Program-made: the position numbers and the translations under genes | The notes under the pieces: generated by a model | The model's input: only the letters and a program-made list of their open reading frames with translations | The model's database searches: none | Told to the model about the DNA's origin: nothing | Shown here: positions 1-7,623 of the stretch, one piece after another | Layout: the number at the start of each line of letters is the position of its first letter | How positions within the stretch are numbered: the stretch's first letter is position 1 | Origin: an uncultured Actinomycetes bacterium | Lineage (GTDB): Bacteria; Actinomycetota; Acidimicrobiia; Acidimicrobiales; RAAP-2 | Direction: 5' to 3' | Assembly: GCA_903825035.1 (NCBI GenBank) | Contig: CAIJYV010000022.1 | Span: 62,001 to 126,000, forward strand | DNA: 64,000 nucleotides

Positions 1-39
1 CCCGTTCGCGCTAAGCGCCTGAAGGTCACCAGTTCATGA
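1..39 (+). CDS. C-terminal end of upstream gene, probably ABC permease (partial)
   Basis: Twelve codons run in frame from the window edge to a TGA at 37-39, giving a basic tail (PVRAKRLKVTSS). The stop overlaps the start codon of the next gene as ATGA, which suggests a translationally coupled operon. The following two genes are OppD/OppF-type ATPases, whose usual upstream partner is a DppC/OppC permease, and a short basic cytoplasmic tail fits that. The identity is inferred from context only. Confidence 0.5.
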   Translation, partial: PVRAKRLKVTSS

Positions 40-1004
40 GCACCATTCTCCAAGTCCGGGACCTCGAGGTCCAATACCAAACCCCGAATGGCCCCGCTCA
101 AGCGGTCAACGGAGTCAGTTTTGATCTAGCCGCAGGGGAATTCCTCGCGGTAGTCGGCGAATCGGGTTGTGGCAAGTCGACCATGCTCTTTGCTATCGCG
201 CAACTATTGGCCTATCCCGCTTCCCAGACCGGCGGACAGGTTCTTTTCGATGGCGTTGACTTAACGACGCTCGACGAAGAGGCGTTGCGACTACGTCGCT
301 GGCGCGACATCTCGGTCGTCATGCAGAGCGCCATGAATGCGCTGAATCCAACTTTGACTATCGGAGCTCAATTGGCCGATACCTGTCGGGCTCACACCAC
401 GTGGGACGATAAGCAAATTGCTGAGCGCAGTGCCGAAGTTCTAGCGATGGTATCGATTGATAAAGCGCACCTCTCGAGTTACCCATTCCAGTTGTCTGGA
501 GGTATGCGTCAACGAGCAATGATTGCGATGGCGCTACTACTCGAGCCGAAATTGATAATTATGGACGAACCAACCTCGGCCCTCGATGTCGTTGCGCAGA
601 AGTCGCTCATGCGCCAAGTTGAAACGCTCAGGCAGAAGCTTGGTTTCTCGGTCCTGTTCGTTACCCACGACATGAGCGTGGTCTCGCACTTCTCTGATCG
701 CCTTGCGGTTATGTATGCCGGAGAGATTGTTGAGTTGGGCGAGACACGTGAAGTTTTTGACCGACCGCAGCACCCGTACGCCACCGGACTCATGGAGGCG
801 TTCCCCTCCCTTTTGGGACAGGCCAAAGAATTAACCGGAATCCCTGGAAACCCTCCTTCACTCGTGAACCCACCCAAGGGCTGTCTCTTTGCTGATCGGT
901 GCCCCAAGGTGATGGAAATTTGTCGCGAGGAGGCGCCCGAGCTGGTGGCCAATGGCCCACACAGCGTTCGCTGCCACCTCGTGAACCCCAAGGTGCGGGC
1001 ATGA
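36..1004 (+). CDS. ABC transporter ATPase, OppD/DppD family
   Basis: This 322-residue nucleotide-binding subunit belongs to the peptide/nickel/oligosaccharide importer family. Walker A (GESGCGKS) lies near residues 41-48, the ABC signature LSGGMRQR near 153-160, Walker B (LIIMDEPTSALD) just after it and the switch His (FVTHDMS) near 210. The C-terminal extension with paired cysteines (CLFADRCP...C) is typical of OppD/DppD, where it has been linked to an Fe-S cluster in some members. The start overlaps the upstream stop (ATGA) and its own stop overlaps the next gene (ATGA), so the set is one operon. Family sequence alone does not distinguish peptide from oligosaccharide import; the GH20 gene downstream favours a sugar. 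Confidence 0.92.
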   Translation: MSTILQVRDLEVQYQTPNGPAQAVNGVSFDLAAGEFLAVVGESGCGKSTMLFAIAQLLAYPASQTGGQVLFDGVDLTTLDEEALRLRRWRDISVVMQSAMNALNPTLTIGAQLADTCRAHTTWDDKQIAERSAEVLAMVSIDKAHLSSYPFQLSGGMRQRAMIAMALLLEPKLIIMDEPTSALDVVAQKSLMRQVETLRQKLGFSVLFVTHDMSVVSHFSDRLAVMYAGEIVELGETREVFDRPQHPYATGLMEAFPSLLGQAKELTGIPGNPPSLVNPPKGCLFADRCPKVMEICREEAPELVANGPHSVRCHLVNPKVRA

Positions 1005-1966
1005 GCGAAACGATTCTCAAGGTCAGCAACCTCACTCGCACCTTCCGAGTGGGCGGATTCCGTTCTCGGGGAACGCTGCACGCTATTGACGACGTGAGCT
1101 TTGAGGTTCGTGCGGGCCAGATTGTGGCCCTCGTGGGGGAGTCTGGTTCGGGAAAATCAACTATTGCCCGAGTGCTGGCGGGACTCTACCCACCCACCTC
1201 TGGAACAATTGAGTTCGAGGGCCAGGTATTGGGTAAGAGAATGACTCGTCAGGTGCGAGGTCGAATGCCTATGGTTTTCCAGGACCCTTTCGGTTCAATC
1301 AACCCAGTGCTTCGAGTTGGCCACGCACTCCATCGCTCCTTGAAGCTCCACCGTCGCGACCTTTCCAAAGTCGAACGCGATCAAATTGCCATCGAGTTGG
1401 CAAACGCAGTCGGCCTCGTTCCCGGTGAAGAGGTATTGGCACGATTCCCTCATGAACTTTCTGGCGGCCAGCGTCAACGCCTCGGTTTCGCACAAGCACT
1501 GGCATCAAAACCCGCCTTAATTCTGGCCGATGAACCTGTTTCGATGCTTGACGTCTCAATCAGAATCGGTTTGCTAAACGTGATGCGCAAGCTCCGCGAT
1601 GAGCAAGGCGCGTCGTTGCTCTACATCACGCACGACCTCGCTAGTGCTCGCTACGTAGCTGACCGCATGATTGTTCTCTACGCCGGGCGAATCGTCGAAG
1701 AGGGTACGAGCGAAGAGGTAATCGCAGCGCCGAAGCACCCGTACACCAAGCTCTTGATGTCAACCGCTCCGGACCCCCGCTTGCCGCTTGGTGGCAGTGA
1801 GGGCGCCGATGACCTCGGCGAGCCACCGAAAGTTATTGATCCCGTGCCTGGGTGTCGTTTCGCCCCTCGGTGTGCACTCGCCACTGATGAGTGTCGGACT
1901 ACCGATCCGGTGAAGGTCCAAATTTCTCCGACTCACCAAGTCGCCTGCTTTGCAGTAAAGGGCTAG
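1001..1966 (+). CDS. ABC transporter ATPase, OppF/DppF family
   Basis: This is the second nucleotide-binding subunit of the importer, 321 residues. I start it at ATG 1001, where it overlaps the OppD-type stop (ATGA), rather than at the longer frame-open start at 899 that would lie inside the previous gene. Visible motifs are Walker A (GESGSGKST), the Q-loop (MVFQDPFGSINP), the signature LSGGQRQRLGFAQAL, Walker B (LILADEPVSMLD), the switch region (LLYITHDLASA) and the C-terminal CRFAPRC motif. OppD and OppF-type ATPases act as a heterodimer under two permeases. It is followed after 2 nt by a cytoplasmic hexosaminidase, so the transported substrate may be a GlcNAc-containing oligosaccharide. 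Confidence 0.92.
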   Translation: MSETILKVSNLTRTFRVGGFRSRGTLHAIDDVSFEVRAGQIVALVGESGSGKSTIARVLAGLYPPTSGTIEFEGQVLGKRMTRQVRGRMPMVFQDPFGSINPVLRVGHALHRSLKLHRRDLSKVERDQIAIELANAVGLVPGEEVLARFPHELSGGQRQRLGFAQALASKPALILADEPVSMLDVSIRIGLLNVMRKLRDEQGASLLYITHDLASARYVADRMIVLYAGRIVEEGTSEEVIAAPKHPYTKLLMSTAPDPRLPLGGSEGADDLGEPPKVIDPVPGCRFAPRCALATDECRTTDPVKVQISPTHQVACFAVKG

Positions 1967-1968
1967 CC

Positions 1969-3486
1969 ATGAACCTACTTCCGCAGCCCCAAGAGGTAAC
2001 TCTGCTCGAAGGCACTACGACGCTCCTGTCTCCGGTGCGAATCAACGCCCGCGAGTGGAGTGACGAGGTTGAGGCTTGGGCCGCTGACCTGTCGAAATCC
2101 ACGATGATTGATTTTGAACTCGTCGAGAGCGAAGATGCCGACATTACCTTCGGTTTCGCTACTGACATAGAGGGTTATCGCCTGACCATTGACGGACAGG
2201 TCCGCATCATGTGCTCATGGTCAGATGGGGCTGTGCAAGCCCTGACTACCTTGCGCCAACTTGGGCCCACAGACTTATTTTCGGTAGAGCGGAGCCCGCT
2301 AACAAGTTTCGAGTTACCAAATTGTGAGATTGAAGACTGGCCCGAATTCGGTTGGCGTGGCGCCCACCTCGACGTGGCACGGCACTTTTGGGACGTTGAA
2401 ACTGTTGAGAGATATGTGGACCTGATGGTGATGCACAAACTCAACGTTCTTCACCTTCACCTGAATGACGATCAAGGTTGGCGAGTCGAAATTCCGAACT
2501 GGCCGAAATTGACTTCGATAGGAGCCTGGCGCAATGGCTCGCCAGTGGGGCACGAAGATGATGACGTACGCGACAATGTCCGTCACGGTGGTTTCTATAC
2601 GCGTGATGATCTTGAGCGTATATCTCGCTACTGTGCCCTGCGAGGTGTTGCGGTAGTACCAGAAATTGATCTACCGGGGCACGCCCAAGCCGTTCTGGCG
2701 GCCTATCCCGAACTTGGAAACAATCCCGAGGCACAGCTTGAGGTGTGGCAGCACTGGGGCATCTCCGATCATGTTTTGAACGTGAGTGACGAGGCGTTGC
2801 AGTTCGCCGTCGAAGTCGTCTCGTACGTGGCCAGTATTTTCCCGAACGCAACTGTCCACATTGGTGGCGATGAATGCCCAACTACCGAGTGGGAATCCAG
2901 CCATTTGGCCCAAGCGGTAATGACCGAGCACGGTTTCGAATCTGCTCAAGAATTGCAAGGGCTCTTCACTTCGAGGCTTTGTGAGGTACTCGAAGAGGCG
3001 GGCCACCAGGTCATCGCGTGGGATGAGGTCCTAGACGCCGAAGTTCCCGAAACGACAGTTATTGCGGCGTGGCGTTCAGTCGAGAAGGGGATTGAAGCAG
3101 CCGAGCGAGGGCACTATGTCGTGATGATGCCTATGCAATACGTCTACTTCGACTGGCTATCGAGTGATCAACCCGGTGAACCGATTGCCGTTCACCCGGC
3201 CCCCTTTGTAACTACTTGGGAAAAGACCTATTCCTTCGAGGTAGTACCAACCGAATTGGACCCGACGCTTCGAAAGCAGATTCTCGGCGCTCAAGCGCAA
3301 TTGTGGACCGAGTACATCACTTCTCGAGATCGTATGGATTACATGGCCTTCCCGCGGCTATCTGCTTTCGCTGAAGTCGTTTGGGGCACCAGCGGCGATC
3401 TGGATTCCTTCCGTCCACGGCTCGAGGCTCATCTTGAGAGGCTTAAGTCGGCGGGTGTCAAATACCGCCCTCTCGATACTCAGTGA
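1969..3486 (+). CDS. Beta-N-acetylhexosaminidase, GH20
   Basis: This 505-residue glycoside hydrolase removes terminal GlcNAc or GalNAc by substrate-assisted catalysis. The GH20 catalytic pair is in HIGGDECP (Asp301-Glu302). The N-terminal GH20b domain (about residues 1-115) is followed by the TIM barrel with the usual GWRGAHLDVARHFW, HLHLNDDQGWR and PEIDLPGHAQA strands. No signal peptide is visible, so it should act in the cytoplasm on imported oligosaccharides. I chose ATG 1969 because AAAGGG lies 5 nt upstream and the gene follows the previous stop by 2 nt; a longer frame would overlap the ATPase. It shares a GTGA overlap with the next gene. Whether the substrate is chitobiose or another hexosaminide cannot be read from the sequence. 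Confidence 0.93.
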   Translation: MNLLPQPQEVTLLEGTTTLLSPVRINAREWSDEVEAWAADLSKSTMIDFELVESEDADITFGFATDIEGYRLTIDGQVRIMCSWSDGAVQALTTLRQLGPTDLFSVERSPLTSFELPNCEIEDWPEFGWRGAHLDVARHFWDVETVERYVDLMVMHKLNVLHLHLNDDQGWRVEIPNWPKLTSIGAWRNGSPVGHEDDDVRDNVRHGGFYTRDDLERISRYCALRGVAVVPEIDLPGHAQAVLAAYPELGNNPEAQLEVWQHWGISDHVLNVSDEALQFAVEVVSYVASIFPNATVHIGGDECPTTEWESSHLAQAVMTEHGFESAQELQGLFTSRLCEVLEEAGHQVIAWDEVLDAEVPETTVIAAWRSVEKGIEAAERGHYVVMMPMQYVYFDWLSSDQPGEPIAVHPAPFVTTWEKTYSFEVVPTELDPTLRKQILGAQAQLWTEYITSRDRMDYMAFPRLSAFAEVVWGTSGDLDSFRPRLEAHLERLKSAGVKYRPLDTQ

Positions 3487-4472
3487 GTGACGCAGAAGTT
3501 CTCGCCATTATGAAATCCACCTTGCCTGAGGGGCAAGGCAGCTCTTACGGCTCAATAGAACGACTGTCCCTCCATGAAGTGGCTGAAAAGTTAGCTTTGT
3601 GCGGACTTACTCAATTGGATGTCGAATTGGCAGTTGCGAATTGGGAAACGTTTAAAACACAAACCGAGTTAGTTGATGCATTAGCCGCCATTGATACGTG
3701 GCTGACAATTAATTTTTCTGCGGTCGAGCCAGATTTTCCAATCTGGGACGACTTGTTTGACCAGGGTGAGAGCGGAAGGTATCTATACCTCTACGCCGCC
3801 GTGCTTGGAATTGACCGCGTGTGCGATTACTTCGATTCAATTGGTGTGACGCAATTATTCAAGTCGGATTCCCTGCAAATTGTTTCGCGCCACGTGGCAA
3901 TATACAAAAAGAAGTGGGGCGAACTTGGTACGGATGCCGGCTGGTGGCTGCTGTTGATGCTTCGCGGTGTTTTATTCCAGTGCGGTTCATTGCAATTTCA
4001 TCGTATGAGAATCGGCATAAGCAATCTCGCGCCCAACCCTTGGTATAGCGAGCAACAGAGTGGCGAACTGGGTGAGGGATTTGCTCGTGGCGATGAAGCG
4101 TTTGGGATTCACATCCCTCAAGGCACCAATTTGAGCCCAGCGGCAATTGAGGATTCGTTCGCTCTGGCAACCTCGCAATTCGATTCAATTTGGCCGAATC
4201 CGAAGCGACGGCTGTTCACCCTTCAGTCATGGCTGCTCGATCCCCAATTGCAAGATTTCCTTAGTTCTGATAGCAACATTGTGCAGTTCCAGAACCGTTT
4301 CACCCTGCTTGATAATGCTCCAATTGCCGATGAGGACACGTTGGAGTTTGTCTTTCGAAGCCCCAAGACCGAACTCGCAGATTTACCGAGGCGCAGCTCC
4401 CTGGAGAGAGGGATTTTGAACCTTTTGGACGCGGGCGGCCACTGGCACGCCACTTGCGGGTGGCTCAAATAG
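3483..4472 (+). CDS. Acyltransferase-domain protein, NAT_N/GNAT_C type
   Basis: The 329-residue product resembles the two-domain family made of an N-terminal N-acyltransferase helical domain and a GNAT-like C-terminal domain (PF18082/PF18164 as I recall them). Supporting segments are RGVLFQCGSLQFHRMR, the HIPQGTNLSPAAIEDS stretch, QSWLLDP and a terminal GGHWHATCGWL. The biochemical role of this family is poorly known. The GTG start overlaps the GH20 stop (GTGA), so the two are translationally coupled, which hints at a role in handling acylated or amino sugars released by the hexosaminidase. It looks AT-richer than its neighbours by eye. Family assignment is from memory of the domain pattern, and function is unknown. 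Confidence 0.7.
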   Translation: MSDAEVLAIMKSTLPEGQGSSYGSIERLSLHEVAEKLALCGLTQLDVELAVANWETFKTQTELVDALAAIDTWLTINFSAVEPDFPIWDDLFDQGESGRYLYLYAAVLGIDRVCDYFDSIGVTQLFKSDSLQIVSRHVAIYKKKWGELGTDAGWWLLLMLRGVLFQCGSLQFHRMRIGISNLAPNPWYSEQQSGELGEGFARGDEAFGIHIPQGTNLSPAAIEDSFALATSQFDSIWPNPKRRLFTLQSWLLDPQLQDFLSSDSNIVQFQNRFTLLDNAPIADEDTLEFVFRSPKTELADLPRRSSLERGILNLLDAGGHWHATCGWLK

Positions 4473-4498
4473 GTCTTGTTTGAAAAGAACGCGAGTTG

Positions 4499-4511
4499 TG
4501 TGAAATTTACA
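4499..4511. promoter_or_regulatory. Imperfect palindrome, possible DeoR operator 1
   Basis: TGTGAAATTTACA is a palindrome with one mismatched pair, in the 83-nt gap upstream of the DeoR-family gene. It resembles the second palindrome 17 nt further downstream. DeoR-family repressors often bind paired sites in their own promoter, so autoregulation is plausible. Confidence 0.4.
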
Positions 4512-4527
4512 TAATTCGGGTTGAAAA

Positions 4528-4544
4528 ATGTGAGAAAATCACAT
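4528..4544. promoter_or_regulatory. Inverted repeat, possible DeoR operator 2
   Basis: ATGTGA-GAAAA-TCACAT is a perfect inverted repeat with 6-nt arms and a 5-nt spacer, 11 nt before the DeoR start codon. Its position just before the gene fits an operator that blocks transcription. It also resembles a CRP-type TGTGA-N-TCACA half-site pair, but the 5-nt spacer is shorter than the usual 6. Confidence 0.5.
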
Positions 4545-4555
4545 AGTCTTTTCCA

Positions 4556-5329
4556 ATGGATTCCAGAGCCCGTCGGTCCACTATCGCTGACAAACTGCGC
4601 GTGAGCGGGGAGGCCTCAATCGTTGCCCTCGCTAAGGAGTTCGGCACCTCCGAAATGACAATCCGACGAGATCTCGACGCGCTTGAGCTCGAAGGGCTCG
4701 CCCGTCGATCCAGGGGTGGCGCCATTTCAGTTCAGAGTCGCTCCTTTGAACCGCCAATCTTGCAGCGCGCATCCCACATGTCGGACTCGAAGTGCCGAAT
4801 CGGACAAGCAGCGGTTTCGCTCCTCCGTAAGGACGAAACGGTCATTATCGACGTTGGTTCGACCACCCAGTCAATGGCGCGAGTGATTCCTGAAGATCTC
4901 AACCTCACGGTGATGACGAGTTCGTTGCTCGTGGCCTCGGAATTGAGTAGCAAGCAAAAAGTCCGGACCGTCGTGAGTGGCGGGGTAGTGCGTTCGGGCG
5001 AACTATCGCTGGTTGGTTCACGTGCTGTCGAGGCCTATCACGACCTCAATTGCGACACGGCTTTCATTGGTGTCGCTGGAGTTAGTGCGGCGAAGGGCTT
5101 AACTGAATACAACCTCGACGACTCAGCGGTGAAGCGTGCTGCCATGGCAGCCAGTAGACGCATTGTTGTTTTAGCCGACGCTACGAAACTCGGGACCGTG
5201 GCGCTCGTAACCGTGGCCCCAGTAATCAAAATTGACATCTTGATTACCGATGCCGCACCCGATAATCCAGAAGTTCAATTGATTGCCAACATGGGTATTG
5301 AGATCATGTTTGTCAATCCCAACGAATAG
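4556..5329 (+). CDS. DeoR-family transcriptional regulator of sugar metabolism
   Basis: This 257-residue repressor has an N-terminal DeoR helix-turn-helix (residues about 5-57, with FGTSEMTIRRDLDALELEG as the recognition region) and a C-terminal phosphosugar-sensing domain with VIIDVGSTT and the closing DAAPDNP segment. DeoR proteins usually respond to a phosphorylated sugar intermediate. Palindromes at 4499-4511 and 4528-4544 lie directly upstream. The gene leads a same-strand cassette of BtpA, FGGY kinase and SDR genes, which are its likely targets, and the preceding importer/GH20 operon may be co-regulated. The inducer is unknown. Confidence 0.9.
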   Translation: MDSRARRSTIADKLRVSGEASIVALAKEFGTSEMTIRRDLDALELEGLARRSRGGAISVQSRSFEPPILQRASHMSDSKCRIGQAAVSLLRKDETVIIDVGSTTQSMARVIPEDLNLTVMTSSLLVASELSSKQKVRTVVSGGVVRSGELSLVGSRAVEAYHDLNCDTAFIGVAGVSAAKGLTEYNLDDSAVKRAAMAASRRIVVLADATKLGTVALVTVAPVIKIDILITDAAPDNPEVQLIANMGIEIMFVNPNE

Positions 5330-5338
5330 GAGCAGTAC

Positions 5339-6139
5339 ATGTCCCGATTTAAAAATATCTTTCCAAATGTGGCTAAGCCCCTCATTGCCATGGCTCACGT
5401 TCCGCCACTGCCCGGTACGCCACTCTTTGACGAAAAGGCTGGAGTCCAAGGCCTCATTGACCATGTCAAGCGCGACACCGAGTTATTACTCGCCGGCGGC
5501 TTCGACGCAATTTTGTTCTGCAACGAAGGTGACCGACCATACAAACTGAACGCTGGGCTAGAGGCAGCAGCGGTCATGACCCGAGTCACCACCGAGTGCA
5601 AGCCCACCGACCGCCCCTTTGGCGTGGACTACCTCTGGGACGCCCAATGTGCTCTCGCAATCGCCGTTGGTACCGGTGCGAGCTTTATGCGCGAAGTTAT
5701 TACGGGAGCGTGGGAATCAGACATGGGCCCGTGGAACCCCGACGCCGCCAAGCTTTTGCGTGATCGGCGCTCATTTGGTCGCGATGACCTCGGAATTTTT
5801 GCCAACATAACCCCAGAGTTTGCCTCCAGCATCGGAAATCGCACCCCGGCGCAAGTCGCTAAGTCGACGGTGGTCTCATCACTCGCCGACGTAATTTTGG
5901 TCTCTGGCCCCATGGCCGGTTCCGAACCCGATGTTCGCACGGTTGCCGAAGTGCGTGAAGCACTGGACTCCAGTATTCCTGTTCTGTTGAATACGGGAGC
6001 TAAGGCTGGCACCATCAAAGAATTCTTTAAGTACGCCGACGGTTGCATCGTGGGATCGGATCTCAAGCGCGACGGTTACACCTGGAATGAAGTTGACCCT
6101 GAGCGCGTGAAGCGCTTCGTTGACGCTGCTCGGTCGTAG
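5339..6139 (+). CDS. BtpA/SgcQ-family TIM-barrel protein
   Basis: This 266-residue protein belongs to COG0434 (BtpA, SgcQ). Characteristic segments are IAMAHVPPLPGTP near the N-terminus, the FCNEGDRPY strand, GVDYLWD, the FMREVITG segment, and VLLNTGAK followed by the ADGCIVGSDLKRDG loop near the C-terminus, a TIM-barrel phosphate-binding arrangement. BtpA was named for photosystem I accumulation in cyanobacteria, but in heterotrophs the family sits in sugar operons such as E. coli sgc and its reaction is not established to my knowledge. AGGAGCAG precedes the ATG. It lies 9 nt after deoR and overlaps the kinase start by one base, so it probably acts on an intermediate of the same pathway. Confidence 0.85.
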   Translation: MSRFKNIFPNVAKPLIAMAHVPPLPGTPLFDEKAGVQGLIDHVKRDTELLLAGGFDAILFCNEGDRPYKLNAGLEAAAVMTRVTTECKPTDRPFGVDYLWDAQCALAIAVGTGASFMREVITGAWESDMGPWNPDAAKLLRDRRSFGRDDLGIFANITPEFASSIGNRTPAQVAKSTVVSSLADVILVSGPMAGSEPDVRTVAEVREALDSSIPVLLNTGAKAGTIKEFFKYADGCIVGSDLKRDGYTWNEVDPERVKRFVDAARS

Positions 6140-7623
6140 TGCCACGCTCTCTGTTGCTTGGTATTGATCTCGGGTCTTCCGGGGTAAAGGCCATTTTGCT
6201 CGACCCCGACCGGGGAATTGTCGCCTCAGCTTCACACGATGTAGATCTCTTTAGTGATCGCGTGGGCTGGGCCGAGGCAGATACCAATCAATGGTGGGCC
6301 GCGGTAGTAGCGCTCGTTCCACAATTGCTCACTGAAGCAAAAGCAACGAAAGCAGAAGTAGTCGGCATCGCCACCTCGGGCATGGTCCCGGCGGTAGTTT
6401 GCGTGGATGAAGCGGGAAACCCCTTGCGGCGAGCGATGCTGCAAAATGATGCTCGCGCCACCGCCGAAATAACTGAGTTGCGCGCGAACCTTGCCGACAC
6501 TGATCTGTTGAAATTAACTGGTTCAATTCTCAGCCAGCAGTCGGTTTCCCCAACGGCACTTTGGCTGGCTCGAAACGAGCCAGCGGTGTGGGAAAAAACC
6601 AAGTACTTGGTTGGTTCGTACGACTGGTTGTTAATGAAGATGGGTGCTTGCGCTCACGTAGAAAAGAACTGGGCACACGAAAGCGGTCTCTACGACCTTG
6701 AATTAAATCCCTTGTCACAAGTCACCGCCGCCACCGGCGTTAAGTGGCCCGAGCTGGCGGAGGTGAAGGCACCTTCCACTCCGGTGGGTCAACTATCGAG
6801 TGACGCTGCAGCTCAATTAGGGCTTGAAATGGGGACTCCGCTGTTTGTTGGTGGTGCCGATCACGTTTTGTCGGCCTACGGCGCAGGCTTGGTGAACGCG
6901 GGGGATGTGCTGGTCAAGCTTGGCGGAGCGGGGGACATCCTTGCCGTGACTGATGAGATTTTCGTTGATTCACGCCTCTATCTCGACGCACACCCTATTC
7001 CTGGGAAGTGGTTGCCAAATGGTTGCATGGCCACCTCCGGATCGCTGCTTCGATGGGAGCAGGCCCTGTTTGGCGGCGCTTCGTTGACTGAACTCGACGA
7101 TCAAGCACAGAACTCCGAACCAGGAGCCCTCATTGCCCTGCCGTATTTCTTGGGTGAAAAGACCCCGCTGCACGACCCTGACCTTCGAGGAGTACTAGTG
7201 GGCCTTCACCTAGGCACAACTCGTGGTGACATCCATCGATCATTCCTCGAGGCGATTGCCTACGGGTTCAGAAGCCATTTCGAAATCCTGGCTCAGGGCG
7301 GAATTCACATTGGCAGCGTCCGAATCACCAACGGGGGGTCGAAATCACGGCTATGGCGTGAGATCTTGGCCGATGTCCTGAATCGCGATTTGATCTCAAT
7401 TATCAACCACCCAGGGGCGAGTTATGGCGCTGCGGTAATGGCCGGTCTTGGCAGTGGAGTCATCAAAGACTGGTCTTACGTGGCCGGTTCGCTCGAGCAG
7501 GGCGAAATCATTTCTCCAAATCCCGACAACGTGGCTCGCTACGCTGAGCGGTACGAAGAGTTTGTGGCCTTGACTGCAGCCACAACAGAATTTTCACATT
7601 TATTAGCTAGGAGCAAATCATGA
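6139..7623 (+). CDS. FGGY-family carbohydrate kinase (xylulokinase-like)
   Basis: This 494-residue sugar kinase starts at GTG 6139, one base inside the preceding stop. The N-terminal ATPase fold shows GIDLGSSGVKAILLD, the central region carries the sugar-binding GGADHVLSAYGAG segment and the C-terminal domain has the ITNGGSKSRLWREILADVL signature near residue 400. FGGY kinases phosphorylate xylulose, gluconate, glycerol, ribulose, erythritol and related polyols. It resembles xylulokinases, but the substrate is not clear. It sits between the BtpA-like gene and an SDR dehydrogenase (ATGA overlap), an oxidise-then-phosphorylate arrangement typical of polyol catabolism. Confidence 0.9.
   Translation: MPRSLLLGIDLGSSGVKAILLDPDRGIVASASHDVDLFSDRVGWAEADTNQWWAAVVALVPQLLTEAKATKAEVVGIATSGMVPAVVCVDEAGNPLRRAMLQNDARATAEITELRANLADTDLLKLTGSILSQQSVSPTALWLARNEPAVWEKTKYLVGSYDWLLMKMGACAHVEKNWAHESGLYDLELNPLSQVTAATGVKWPELAEVKAPSTPVGQLSSDAAAQLGLEMGTPLFVGGADHVLSAYGAGLVNAGDVLVKLGGAGDILAVTDEIFVDSRLYLDAHPIPGKWLPNGCMATSGSLLRWEQALFGGASLTELDDQAQNSEPGALIALPYFLGEKTPLHDPDLRGVLVGLHLGTTRGDIHRSFLEAIAYGFRSHFEILAQGGIHIGSVRITNGGSKSRLWREILADVLNRDLISIINHPGASYGAAVMAGLGSGVIKDWSYVAGSLEQGEIISPNPDNVARYAERYEEFVALTAATTEFSHLLARSKS

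Noticed and set aside
899-1000. Upstream extension of the OppF-type ATPase reading frame
   Set aside because: The extra 34 codons lie inside the preceding ATPase gene in another frame; ATG 1001 with the ATGA overlap is the natural start.
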